A stretch of DNA of 54,552 nucleotides. Origin: an uncultured Mucilaginibacter sp. (GTDB lineage: Bacteria > Bacteroidota > Bacteroidia > Sphingobacteriales > Sphingobacteriaceae). The stretch is from NCBI RefSeq assembly GCF_937859865.1, contig NZ_CALMAT010000018.1:68218-122769 (forward strand). Direction: 5' to 3'. The position numbers and the translations under genes are program-made. Numbering within the stretch: position 1 is the first letter of the stretch; each line of letters opens with the position of its first letter. Under the pieces are notes generated by a model, which made no database searches, was not told the DNA's origin, and saw only the letters and a list, made by a program, of their open reading frames with translations. This document shows positions 25,871 to 34,379 of this stretch, one piece after another.

Positions 25871-27454
25871 ATGTTATCGAGAAGGCATTTTATTTCCCTT
25901 GCTGCAACAGGTGGGTTAAGTTTAACGTTAAAAAACAGATCAGTTGCCGCTATTAGCCAGTTGTTTAACAAGCCTTTGTTGCAGGCATCAATCTATATAG
26001 ACTTTGCCAACCCGGAAGGCCTTATAGACAAAGCCATTTACGGGCAGTTTATTGAACACTTGGGGCGCGCAATTAACGGAGGCATTTTTGAAGAAGGTTC
26101 GCCGCTTTCTGACAAAAAAGGCATCCGTTTGGATGTATTGGAAAAAATAAAGCAGATGCAGCCCACCGTACTACGTTATCCTGGTGGTACGTTTACCAAA
26201 ATATACCATTGGATGGATGGTATAGGCCCACTTAACGAACGACATGGCCGGCCAAACCTGATTTGGGGCGGCGTGGAGAACAACCATTTCGGTACAGATG
26301 AAGCCGTAGCGTATTCAAAAATCATTGGTGCAGAACCTTACTTCTCCGTAAATATGGGCACTGCCGAAGAGGCCGGCAACTGGGTAGAATATTGCAACGG
26401 CAACCAAGACACGTATTATACCAACTTGCGCCGTAAAAATGGGCATATAGACCCATTTAAAGTAAAATACTGGGGGCTGGGCAACGAGGAAGCGGCCAAA
26501 CCTGATATTGGCCGCCTGCAAAAAGTAGAAGATTACGTAAAGGAAGCATGGTTTTATACTAAGGCGATGAAGCTGCAGGATAAATCTATAAAACTCATAT
26601 TAAGTGGTGCAGATGATAACGCTTGGAACGAATACTTGTTAAAGGAAATGGGCGATGTATGTGATTACATTTCTTTGCATTGCTATGTAGGTGCCGATAA
26701 AACCAAACCGGCATCACTTTTCCCGCGCATAGAAAAATTAGAAAAGAATATCCTTGACCTTAAACAAAAGATACAGGTCCTTACCCCGGCAAAAGTTGCC
26801 AATTTCCATAGGTGGTACCGTTTCCCGCCAAGGCCAGCTCCGGTTAAAATTGCGATTGACGAGTTGGGTATTTGGGAATCGGGTGGCGGCGCTTATAACC
26901 TGGAAGACCAATATAACTGGAACCATGCTTTGGGCACGGCCACGTTTTTTAATATTATGCAAAGGCAGGCATCTGTAGTTGGCATGGCTACCTGGGCGCA
27001 AACAGTGAATGTGCTGGCACCTATTATGACCAGTAAAACAGCATCCGTTTGCCAGACCATTTATTATCCTATGCAATTTTACCGCAAGCACGCGGGCAAC
27101 ATCAGCCTCAAGTGCGAGGTAAAAACCAGCGATATTCAGATGCCGGGGGCGGAAGGCGCGCAGGTGCTGGATGTATCGGCGACCCTAAATGATGCAGACG
27201 GAACCCTTACCCTTTTTGTAGTTAACCGCCATCCCGAATTGGCCGTAAAAACCGGTTTAGGCAATATCAACAGCAAAAAATACAATACCGTTAAAGTTTA
27301 TGAACTAAATGCCGCAACTATACTTGCAATCAATACGTTGGAACAGCCGCAGAAAAACGTAGTGATAGCAAGCGAAAGAAAACTAAATGGCGTAGTGTCT
27401 GAATATACTTTCCCGGCACATTCCATTTCTGCCTTGGTTTTTAAAAAGGTTTAA
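25871..27454 (+). CDS. GH51 alpha-L-arabinofuranosidase
   Basis: The 527-residue protein begins with a twin-arginine-like signal (MLSRRHFISLAATGGLSL), then the GH51 barrel: IYGQFIEHLGRAINGGIF near the N-terminus, QPTVLRYPGGTFTKIYHW, the acid/base glutamate in YWGLGNEEAAK, and the nucleophile glutamate in KIAIDELGIWE, followed by a C-terminal beta domain. GH51 enzymes remove terminal arabinofuranosyl units from arabinans, arabinoxylan or arabinogalactan. Here the usual GNEM/GNEN is GNEE and the nucleophile motif is DELG, within family variation. The neighbouring GH2, SusCD and regulators make this an arabinose-containing glycan locus. It is flanked by MITE-like elements on both sides. Confidence 0.92.
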   Translation: MLSRRHFISLAATGGLSLTLKNRSVAAISQLFNKPLLQASIYIDFANPEGLIDKAIYGQFIEHLGRAINGGIFEEGSPLSDKKGIRLDVLEKIKQMQPTVLRYPGGTFTKIYHWMDGIGPLNERHGRPNLIWGGVENNHFGTDEAVAYSKIIGAEPYFSVNMGTAEEAGNWVEYCNGNQDTYYTNLRRKNGHIDPFKVKYWGLGNEEAAKPDIGRLQKVEDYVKEAWFYTKAMKLQDKSIKLILSGADDNAWNEYLLKEMGDVCDYISLHCYVGADKTKPASLFPRIEKLEKNILDLKQKIQVLTPAKVANFHRWYRFPPRPAPVKIAIDELGIWESGGGAYNLEDQYNWNHALGTATFFNIMQRQASVVGMATWAQTVNVLAPIMTSKTASVCQTIYYPMQFYRKHAGNISLKCEVKTSDIQMPGAEGAQVLDVSATLNDADGTLTLFVVNRHPELAVKTGLGNINSKKYNTVKVYELNAATILAINTLEQPQKNVVIASERKLNGVVSEYTFPAHSISALVFKKV

Positions 27455-27513
27455 TCTGCCAATCAAAACAAAAAAGCAATTTGGAGATATGATCTTGATG
27501 CAAAATACCTTTT

Positions 27514-27596
27514 ATACTTCTTTTATCCCATAAAATTAATGCTGTTGTAGCTGTCCGTATTTAGGAAAATAAAATTTACAGGTATAAAAGAAGCAT
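27514..27596. mobile_element. MITE-like element, copy 5 (core only)
   Basis: A near copy of the window-wide repeat (ATACTTCTTTTA at 27514) and an exact inverted copy (27585-27596) surround a CCATAAAATT / AAAATTTACAGG core, but the outer CCTGTTTAAATTT arms are missing. 83 bases. The flanking bases TGCAAAATA and TTGCAAATT are similar. It closes the sugar locus on its 3' side. Confidence 0.65.
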
Positions 27597-27679
27597 TGCA
27601 AATTGTGCAGATACAAAACTTGATGGCAGACAAGTTATAAAATTGTTTTTTTAGCACCTGCCAATTATAACACATTATA

Positions 27680-28183
27680 TTACTTCTTATCCAAGTAATC
27701 CGGTGGATACATTTGCTGCCCATACTTTTCTCCGATGGCCTTCATTTTTTTCATTGATTCCGGATCTGTAACTGGTGGCAGGAAAGTACCGAAAGCTACC
27801 GGCTTGCTGATCGCTAAAAAGAATTCTTCCATACCAGACGGGACTACAACGCAAAGCAGGCGTGCTGTTTTGTCGGTATGGTTTTTAAAGTCATGTACAA
27901 TCCCTCCTTTAGGGATAACTACAAAAGAACCTGCGGTAGCGAGATAAGACCCGGCTTCTGATTTTACCTCCACTTCGCCTTCGATCACAAAAAAAGTTTC
28001 CTGGAAATTGGCATGTGCATGTGGGCCAGGGCCTCCGTTGGGAGGGATAAGCATATCAATTGCCGCGAAAGCGTCGCCGGTTTGTTTACCGGTAACTAAT
28101 ATGCGGTAAGTATCGCCTACCACCGAAATGCTTTGTCCTTCTTGTGCCCCAACCATGATCGGAACTTGTTTTGAATTTTCCAT
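27680..28183 (-). CDS. Cupin-domain protein
   Basis: The 167-residue cytoplasmic protein is a single cupin barrel. Motif 1 is PHAHANFQETFFVIEGEVEV at about residues 55-75, with the metal ligands H-x-H and E; motif 2 is PKGGIVHDFKNHTD near residue 93. The metal-binding histidines and glutamate are all present, so it may be an isomerase, dioxygenase or sugar-binding protein; which one cannot be told. Its N-terminus is MENSKQVPIMVGAQEG and its C-terminus is MYPPDYLDKK. It is convergent with the GH51 gene and separated from it by a MITE-like core. It may have no link to the sugar locus. Confidence 0.85.
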   Translation of the reverse strand: MENSKQVPIMVGAQEGQSISVVGDTYRILVTGKQTGDAFAAIDMLIPPNGGPGPHAHANFQETFFVIEGEVEVKSEAGSYLATAGSFVVIPKGGIVHDFKNHTDKTARLLCVVVPSGMEEFFLAISKPVAFGTFLPPVTDPESMKKMKAIGEKYGQQMYPPDYLDKK

Positions 28184-28266
28184 AAACGAATTTTAATTAA
28201 CTTTTAGAACAGGTCTTATTCTATCAGGTTTTAATTTAATGCCAAATTCGGTCAGTTTTTCTCAAA

Positions 28267-29145
28267 TTAAATTATTGATTTAAACACCAACATCAACACA
28301 TACTGCAAAATCAAAACGCCATCTACATAAAAGAAATAATAATACTCGTTTTTTATAAAATTAGAACGAAAGATGAGCCAACTGGCCAACACAATGGTAA
28401 TTGCAAGTGCGAAAAAATTGCTGTTAAAATCAGGCTCTCTAAAAAAAAACAGCAAAACTAAGTAACCCGCCAGCAAAATCTGGCAAAGCAAGTAAGCATT
28501 TTTCTCCCCAAAAACAACGGGAATAGTTTTCAAACCAACTTTCCGGTCGTGGAATAGGTCGCGGATATCAAACGGAATGGCCATGGCTGTGATAAACAAA
28601 AACCTTTTTGCCGTTAAAAGAAGTATGTCGGTTTTTGAAATGGCCAGATGTTGCAGATGTTGCGCTTCAAAAATGGGCAAAAGCACAATGCTTAAAGCCC
28701 ATGTCAGTCCGATGAGCAGCAGTTTTAACCCTGGAATATTACGCAGGCCAAATTTCTGTTTTCCAACGGAAAACAAAGGCATGCCGTAACCAATTGACAA
28801 AACGGAAAGCAAAACCAGCAATATTTTTGATTGGGGCGAAACCCAAAAAAACAATGGTAAAAGAAGTATGGCTGAAATGATGGTGATAGCAACCATCAAT
28901 TTGTAACGCGCAAAAAACCAGTGGACACGCTTAAAAGGAGAAAGTTCGGGATGCTGTGGTTTGGTAATTAATATGCTGAAATTATAAATGAAAAGCGTGG
29001 AGCAAAACAGGATAGCCAGCACAGGATAAACCGGTTTTGCACCAATCAAAATAAAAGTAACCAAGGCTTGCGCCACGGCGCAAAAAGCCATAAACAGGTT
29101 GCTGAACAACAGAAAATCAAAAGCGGCATAAAATAGTTTCCTCAT
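28267..29145 (-). CDS. UbiA-like prenyltransferase family membrane protein
   Basis: The 292-residue protein has about eight or nine membrane spans. The second aspartate motif of UbiA enzymes is present as PFDIRDLFHDRKVGLKTIP, with the pattern DxxDxxxD. The usual first motif (NDxxDxxxD) is not visible in the equivalent first loop, where LFIYNFSILITKPQHPELSPF is seen. It is therefore either an aberrant prenyltransferase or a non-catalytic relative. Two near-copies of the window-wide repeat lie in frame (28615-28626, read ILLLT; 28856-28869, read ILLLP). It follows the metallophosphatase gene on the same strand, with a 33-base spacer, and may be cotranscribed. Confidence 0.8.
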   Translation of the reverse strand: MRKLFYAAFDFLLFSNLFMAFCAVAQALVTFILIGAKPVYPVLAILFCSTLFIYNFSILITKPQHPELSPFKRVHWFFARYKLMVAITIISAILLLPLFFWVSPQSKILLVLLSVLSIGYGMPLFSVGKQKFGLRNIPGLKLLLIGLTWALSIVLLPIFEAQHLQHLAISKTDILLLTAKRFLFITAMAIPFDIRDLFHDRKVGLKTIPVVFGEKNAYLLCQILLAGYLVLLFFFREPDFNSNFFALAITIVLASWLIFRSNFIKNEYYYFFYVDGVLILQYVLMLVFKSII

Positions 29146-29178
29146 CCAAAATAGAAAACCAAATATGCTGCTTATTGA

Positions 29179-30459
29179 TTAAGAATTCTTTACAGGATAC
29201 GGATTAACGCCTGATTTAAATTCAAAAATGGTGATTTCTGGCAAAATGCCAACCCGGCCGGGATAACCCAGGAAGCCGTAACCTACATTGACGTATAATT
29301 GCTGGTTGTTTTCCTGGTAATGGCCGGCCCATTCTTTGTAAATGTATTGCACCGGGCTCCATTGAAAATGCGGCAACCGGACGCCAAACTGCATACCGTG
29401 CGTATGGCCGGAAAACATCATGTCTATTTGTGGATATTGCGGCAAAACCTGCGCGCGCCAATGTGAAGGATCATGCGATAAAAGAAGCTTTACGGGCAAA
29501 TCGTCCGTGTTTTTGGTAGCCAAATCCATCCGCCCATATTTGGGGAAACGGCTTAACGCGCCCCAATTTTGGATGCCGAGAATGCCGATTTCTTCGCCGT
29601 CAACTTTCAGCCTGCGGTTCTCGTCCATCAACAAATCATAGCCCATGTTTTTGTGCACAGTTAAAATGTCTTTCAGGTTTTGCTGTTTGGCTTGTAAGGA
29701 ATCCCATGTGTAATAATCGCCATAATCGTGGTTGCCCAAAACAGAAAACACGCCGAGAGGAGCTTTTACCCGGGAAAAAATATCCATGTAATTTTTTACT
29801 TCGATAGTCCGGTTGTTTACCAAATCGCCGGTAAAAAATATAAAATCAGGCTTCTCTTTCAGCAACATATCTACGCCGCCCGAAACCGCTTTTTTATTGT
29901 AAAAACTACCGGAATGGATGTCGGAAATCTGTCCAAGTTTTATCCCGTCAAAGGTTTTAGGAAGATTAGGCAGATAAATGGTTTGGCGGCGAACGCGATA
30001 ATCATAAGCGCCTGAAATAATGCCGTAAGAAAGCGAAGCCAGCGGGAGGGAAGCCGTAATTAAACCAGCTTTCATCAAAAATTCGGAACGTGGAATGTGG
30101 TCTGGTTTAGGCTGGCTCGCCGGAAACTCTGGTTCTGGTTTCTTATATTTTCGGGCAATCCACAAAAAAATCCGGCGTACATCGTCTACTAAAATAAACG
30201 GCAGCAAAAAGACTTTGGCCAACAGCAAGATGAAAAAAACCAGTAAAATTGCTGCTCGCGGGCCAACGCCAATATTGAAATAAACCGATACAAAAACGCC
30301 AACGATCAACAACAGCGAAACGGTCCAAAAAATAATGGTAAACCTTTTTACAAAGCGAAAACTGAATTTTTTGAGCGCGCCGCGAATGCCGCTGATAATA
30401 TAAAAATCGGCGAGCAACAGTAGGATGCAAACGCCGATTAAGAGGAAAGGGTTAGTCAT
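29179..30459 (-). CDS. Membrane-anchored calcineurin-like metallophosphoesterase
   Basis: The 426-residue protein begins with four hydrophobic spans (about residues 1-155, including a Tat-like or anchor stretch MKAGLITASLPLASLSYG), then a calcineurin-like phosphatase domain: QISDIHSGSF (metal ligands D and H), FFTGDLVNN, VLGNHDYGDY, LLLSHDPSHW and FSGHTHGMQFG. All five metal-binding blocks are present, so it is catalytically complete. The family includes YkuE-type phosphoesterases with lipid or envelope substrates; the true substrate is unknown. It is encoded just downstream of the AAA ATPase gene with a repeat between. Confidence 0.93.
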   Translation of the reverse strand: MTNPFLLIGVCILLLLADFYIISGIRGALKKFSFRFVKRFTIIFWTVSLLLIVGVFVSVYFNIGVGPRAAILLVFFILLLAKVFLLPFILVDDVRRIFLWIARKYKKPEPEFPASQPKPDHIPRSEFLMKAGLITASLPLASLSYGIISGAYDYRVRRQTIYLPNLPKTFDGIKLGQISDIHSGSFYNKKAVSGGVDMLLKEKPDFIFFTGDLVNNRTIEVKNYMDIFSRVKAPLGVFSVLGNHDYGDYYTWDSLQAKQQNLKDILTVHKNMGYDLLMDENRRLKVDGEEIGILGIQNWGALSRFPKYGRMDLATKNTDDLPVKLLLSHDPSHWRAQVLPQYPQIDMMFSGHTHGMQFGVRLPHFQWSPVQYIYKEWAGHYQENNQQLYVNVGYGFLGYPGRVGILPEITIFEFKSGVNPYPVKNS

Positions 30460-30470
30460 GAAAATATACC

Positions 30471-30484
30471 GGTAAAAGAAGCAT
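30471..30484 (+). repeat. Solo GGTAAAAGAAGCAT repeat
   Basis: An exact copy, immediately before the AAA ATPase stop codon and 12 bases upstream of the metallophosphatase start on the minus strand. Confidence 0.9.
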
Positions 30485-30485
30485 T

Positions 30486-31976
30486 CTAATAACGGTCGTC
30501 AAAATCCAGGTCGTCGTCTTTTTTCATGTTGAATAAGCTGTCGAACATATCCGAAAACGAATAGCCGTTATCCAAATAACCTTTATTAACCTGCGAAAAC
30601 TCGGCCAAACCGTGCAGCACAAATTCCATCAACAGCAGTTGGTTGTTTTCGGTAAGTGAAGGATGGTTTTTCTTCACCAAATCCTTCAATCCGGGAACCG
30701 ATAACAGCAGTTTTTTGTATTCCTGGTTTGGCAAATCATCAATAATAGAAATGTTGTTTCCGGCACTAAACCAACTGATAATTTCCTGGTAAGGGTTTGG
30801 TTTTTTGCTTTTCTTAGCTTTTTCCGGTTCCGGGAAGTAGTTTAGCAGTAAGGTTTTGATGGCTTTTCCAACCAAAATATTGGCCACTTTTGCCGGTCCT
30901 TCCAGTTCGCCTTCATAAACCAGTTCGATCTTTCCGGTAATGGCCGGGATAACGCCCAAAAAATCAGAAATGCGGACGAACGTATTTTTTTCGCGGTTGA
31001 TGATCATCCTACGTTCGGCATTGCTAATCAGGTTTTCATAAGCAGAAATCGTTAAACGTGCAGAAACGCCCGATTTTTTATCAATGTATTCTGAATTTCG
31101 CGCTTCAAAAGCAATTTGTTCTACCAAATCTTTTACCAAATCATCGGCTTCAACCGTTGCTTTTTGTTCTTTAGATAACTTGGCTTCCTGTTGCGTAATT
31201 TGGCGGGAAATTTCAACCGTACGCGGATAATGTGTTAAAATCTGACTTTCGATCCGGTCTTTTAAAGGCGTAACGATAGAACCGCGATTGGTATAATCTT
31301 CCGGGTTTGCCGTAAACACAAATTGTATATCCAAAGGCAAACGCAATTTAAAACCACGGATTTGGATGTCTTTTTCCTGCAAAATATTAAAAAGCGCCAC
31401 TTGGATACGAGCTTGTAAATCTGGCAATTCGTTAATCACAAAAATGCCGCGGTGCGCACGCGGGATTAAACCGAAATGGATAACGCGTTCGTCCGAATAA
31501 GTCAGCTTCATGGTTGCTGCTTTAATCGGGTCAACATCGCCAATTAAATCGGCAACGGTAACGTCGGGCGTAGCCAATTTTTCGGTATAACGTTCGGAAC
31601 GGTGTAGCCAGGCAATTTGTGTATCATCACCTTTGGTTTCGATTTCGTTGCGGGCAAACCAGGAAATCGGTTCCATAGGGTCGTCAAACAGTTCGGAACC
31701 AGCAATATACGGTACAAATTCGTCCAGCAAATTCACCATCAAACGGGCAATACGCGTTTTTGCTTGTCCTCGTAAACCCAACAACAAAATATTGTGGCGC
31801 GATAAAATAGCCGTTTGCAGATCTGGCATTACGGTATCTTCAAAACCGATGATGCCTTCAAAACCGTTTTCTTTTTGCTGCAACTGTTTGATCAGGTTTT
31901 CTCTTAATTCTTCTTTTACCGATCTGGATTTATATCCGCTTTGTTTTAGTTCTCTAAGCGTGGTGATGTTGTTCAT
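30486..31976 (-). CDS. MoxR/magnesium-chelatase-type AAA+ ATPase
   Basis: The 496-residue protein has an AAA+ core of the MoxR/ChlI group. The Walker A motif is GLRGQAKT at residues 67-74. The Walker B position reads GIFVINELPDL (about 178-188): the usual DE is NE, with asparagine at 182, which may slow hydrolysis. Sensor 1 is FVFTANPEDYTN, and an arginine-finger-type PLKDRIESQI follows. The helical-lid region follows, and the C-terminal 100 residues are low-complexity and charged (DDDLDFDDRY at the end). The VWA-domain gene upstream on the same strand is its likely partner, as in other MoxR-VWA systems that act as chaperones or metal-inserting machines. Confidence 0.88.
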   Translation of the reverse strand: MNNITTLRELKQSGYKSRSVKEELRENLIKQLQQKENGFEGIIGFEDTVMPDLQTAILSRHNILLLGLRGQAKTRIARLMVNLLDEFVPYIAGSELFDDPMEPISWFARNEIETKGDDTQIAWLHRSERYTEKLATPDVTVADLIGDVDPIKAATMKLTYSDERVIHFGLIPRAHRGIFVINELPDLQARIQVALFNILQEKDIQIRGFKLRLPLDIQFVFTANPEDYTNRGSIVTPLKDRIESQILTHYPRTVEISRQITQQEAKLSKEQKATVEADDLVKDLVEQIAFEARNSEYIDKKSGVSARLTISAYENLISNAERRMIINREKNTFVRISDFLGVIPAITGKIELVYEGELEGPAKVANILVGKAIKTLLLNYFPEPEKAKKSKKPNPYQEIISWFSAGNNISIIDDLPNQEYKKLLLSVPGLKDLVKKNHPSLTENNQLLLMEFVLHGLAEFSQVNKGYLDNGYSFSDMFDSLFNMKKDDDLDFDDRY

Positions 31977-32192
31977 AGTTTTTATAAGAAAGTCCGTAAG
32001 CCCGGATTTGGATGGTTTTTAGTTGTCCGAAAGTCGGGAAAGGCCGAATTCGGATTTTATAGTTTTTTAATTTTAGTTAGAAAGTAGGAACGCTACAACC
32101 AGAACTAAGTGATTTAATAAATTTATGTTGATAAAAGAAGCATTGCAGTTCCGTCTTTCGGACTTCCTGACTTTTCGTCTTTCGGACTCCTT
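31977..32192. repeat. Spacer with AGTCCGAAAG repeats and a solo GATAAAAGAAGCAT
   Basis: The 216-base gap holds GTCCGAAAG at 32025 and its inverse CTTTCGGAC at 32155 and 32179, a palindrome CCGAATTCGG at 32044, and an exact window-wide repeat at 32130-32143. The repeats could fold into a long imperfect hairpin. No coding sequence or terminator seen. Confidence 0.6.
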
Positions 32193-33290
32193 CTACCTAA
32201 CAGTCCTTCTTCTATTTCTGATGTAATCTTCGAAAATATATTCGCCCAAACCATTTAACGAACTGTAAAAAGCTTTGCCACCATTAGTTTCGGTAAACTT
32301 ACGTACAAACTGTTGTAAATAAGGATCTTTGGCAATCATAAACGTGGTTATCGGGATTTTCAAACGTTTACATTGCGCCGCCATGTTCAGCGTTTTGTTT
32401 ACCACTTTTCGATCCAAACCAACACTGTTTTTATAGTACTTTAATCCTTCTTTCAGGCAAGTTGGCTTGCCATCCGTGATCATAAAAATCTGTTTGTTTT
32501 GGGTTTTCCTGCGGCGAAGCAAATCTGTCGCCAATTCCAAACCGGCGTATGTGTTGGTATGATACGGGCCGACTTGCAAATACGGCAAATCCTGTAATGT
32601 AATTGGCCAGGCATCGTTGCCAAAAACCACAATATCCAAGGTGTCTTTTGGATATTTTGTACGGATTAACTCTGCCAAAGCCATCGCCACTTTTTTAGCT
32701 GGCGTGATTCGGTCTTCTCCGTACAAAATCATGGAATGCGAAATATCAATCATTAAAACGGTAGAAGTAAGCACTTTAAAATCCATTTCTTCTACTTCCA
32801 GATCTTTTTCCGTCATCCTGAAATCGCCGATGCCATGATTTACCTGCGCGTTGTGGATAGATTGCGTCATATCAATCTGATCCAAACTATCACCAAATTC
32901 ATATTCGCGCCGTTCAGAATTTTTCTCGTCGCCCTGACCGGAAAGCGGCGAACGGTGGTTGCCTTTTCCCGATTTTTTTAGCTTGCCAAAAATCTCTTCC
33001 AAAGCTGATTGACGAATACTTTGTTCTGTTTTTCCGGTTATCTTAAGTTCACCTTTTTCTTTGTCTTCATCCAGGTAACCTTTTTCTTTCAGGTCATCAA
33101 TAAAGTTGCCCATGCCATACTCATCGTTGGTCATGTTGTATTGTTTGTCCAGCTCGTTCATCCAGGCCAATGCCTCGCCAGCATCACCGGCGGTATAATT
33201 GAGGAGTTCGAGAAACAATTTCATTAAATCATCAAAACCGCCTTTGGGGATTTGCTGAGGGATATATTTGGAGAAAGCGAAACCGCGCAT
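32193..33290 (-). CDS. von Willebrand factor A-domain protein (MoxR partner)
   Basis: The 365-residue cytoplasmic protein has a helical N-terminal half, a charged linker (about 105-140), and a C-terminal VWA domain. The MIDAS metal site is intact: DISHS at residues 182-186 (the D-x-S-x-S pattern), with the later threonine in GPYHTNTYAGLELA and the aspartate in FMITDGKPTC. VWA proteins next to MoxR ATPases act together, with the ATPase remodelling or activating a target held by the VWA protein. The pair here is separated by 216 bases of repeats, so shared transcription is likely but not shown. The target is unknown. Confidence 0.9.
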   Translation of the reverse strand: MRGFAFSKYIPQQIPKGGFDDLMKLFLELLNYTAGDAGEALAWMNELDKQYNMTNDEYGMGNFIDDLKEKGYLDEDKEKGELKITGKTEQSIRQSALEEIFGKLKKSGKGNHRSPLSGQGDEKNSERREYEFGDSLDQIDMTQSIHNAQVNHGIGDFRMTEKDLEVEEMDFKVLTSTVLMIDISHSMILYGEDRITPAKKVAMALAELIRTKYPKDTLDIVVFGNDAWPITLQDLPYLQVGPYHTNTYAGLELATDLLRRRKTQNKQIFMITDGKPTCLKEGLKYYKNSVGLDRKVVNKTLNMAAQCKRLKIPITTFMIAKDPYLQQFVRKFTETNGGKAFYSSLNGLGEYIFEDYIRNRRRTVR

Positions 33291-33435
33291 TTTAAACCTT
33301 TCTTTTTAACAACGGACAAAATGAAGCATTAGTTTGATGTAAACCTAAGCCAGCAAAAAAACTGTCAGCAAAATGACATGCTGCTACTTTTGCAGAAGCA
33401 TAACGTTAAGTTACGGATTTAACGCTTAAAACCAA
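33291..33435. other. Spacer between VWA and PfkB genes
   Basis: No gene is seen. It contains two decayed relatives of the window-wide repeat, AAAATGAAGCAT (33319-33330) and, near 33397, CAGAAGCAT preceded by an inverted ATGCTGCT. Confidence 0.35.
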
Positions 33436-34320
33436 TTATTTCTGCTGTTTGATGGCATTTATTTTTTCGAGATCGTAAATCGGATTTGCGCCGTAACTGC
33501 CAGCCACAAAAGCGCCGATTGCCGAAGCATTGACCAGGATTTCCTCCATTGGTAGCTGGTTTAATAAACCGGCAATAAACGTAGCGAGGAAAGAATCGCC
33601 TGCGCCAACGGTATCCACCACCTCAACTTTAAAACCCGGATGCCGGTAAAAATGGTTCTGGTGCAAAACGATGCAGCCGTTTCCGCCCAGCGTTACACAA
33701 ACCGTTTTAACATGGTATCGGCGGCTAAACTCTTTCATTTTATCTTCCAGCGAAGCGTGTTGCTCATTTTGGGGCGATAAAAGAAGCATTTCCTCGTCGT
33801 TCATTTTTACCACATCAGCGTTTTGTGCCAAAGTTTCGATGACGTTTAAGTTGTAATGCGGCGGGCGCAAATTGACATCAAACACTTTGAAAACGTGGTT
33901 TTTAAGCAACAGCAGCAGCGTGTTTAAGCTTGTTGGTGTGCGGCAGGCCAAGCTTCCGTAAACAATCATCTCAAACGGAAATGCTTCTTTTACCCCTATT
34001 TTTTCGGGCTGGATATTGTCCCAGGAAACCGGCTGCGGAATGGTGTACTTGGCGTGCCCGTTTTCATCTAAATGAACGGTAACCAAACAGGTTGGCAATT
34101 CCGGGTCGCGTTGGATGAATTGCGTTGGAAATTTTTGCGTTTCCAGATAAACGAGAAGTTCTTCGCCTAAATCATCTTCGCCAATCCGTGTCATCATTTC
34201 AGTTGGAATTTGTTGCTGTAAAAGGTGCATCGCCACATTCATGGGTGCGCCGCCTGCTTTTTTCTCCGCGCCAAAACCGTCCCACAAAACTTCGCCGAAG
34301 CATAAAACCTGTTTTTCCAT
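33436..34320 (-). CDS. PfkB-family carbohydrate kinase (fructokinase-like)
   Basis: The 294-residue cytoplasmic kinase has the ribokinase fold. The N-terminal GEVLWDGFGAEKKAGGAPMNVAM carries the sugar-binding GG motif (about residues 23-28). The C-terminal motif is VEVVDTVGAGDSFLATFIAG, with the catalytic aspartate in GAGD (about residue 247) and ATP anion hole. The form VLCFGEVLWDGF is typical of fructokinases. Two exact copies of the window-wide repeat lie in frame (33776-33789, read MLLLSP; 33981-33994, read GVKEAF). It is divergent from the NTF2-like gene. Fructose specificity is inferred. Confidence 0.88.
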   Translation of the reverse strand: MEKQVLCFGEVLWDGFGAEKKAGGAPMNVAMHLLQQQIPTEMMTRIGEDDLGEELLVYLETQKFPTQFIQRDPELPTCLVTVHLDENGHAKYTIPQPVSWDNIQPEKIGVKEAFPFEMIVYGSLACRTPTSLNTLLLLLKNHVFKVFDVNLRPPHYNLNVIETLAQNADVVKMNDEEMLLLSPQNEQHASLEDKMKEFSRRYHVKTVCVTLGGNGCIVLHQNHFYRHPGFKVEVVDTVGAGDSFLATFIAGLLNQLPMEEILVNASAIGAFVAGSYGANPIYDLEKINAIKQQK

Positions 34321-34379
34321 TTCAATAAAAGTTAAAATGTAAAGCTAAAGCTTAACCGATTAAATGCTATTTTTAGAGA

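Noticed and set aside
15018-27596. The long inverted repeats considered as insertion sequences
   Set aside because: They are 83-167 bases with no open frame for a transposase; at most they are non-autonomous elements, and target duplications are not evident.
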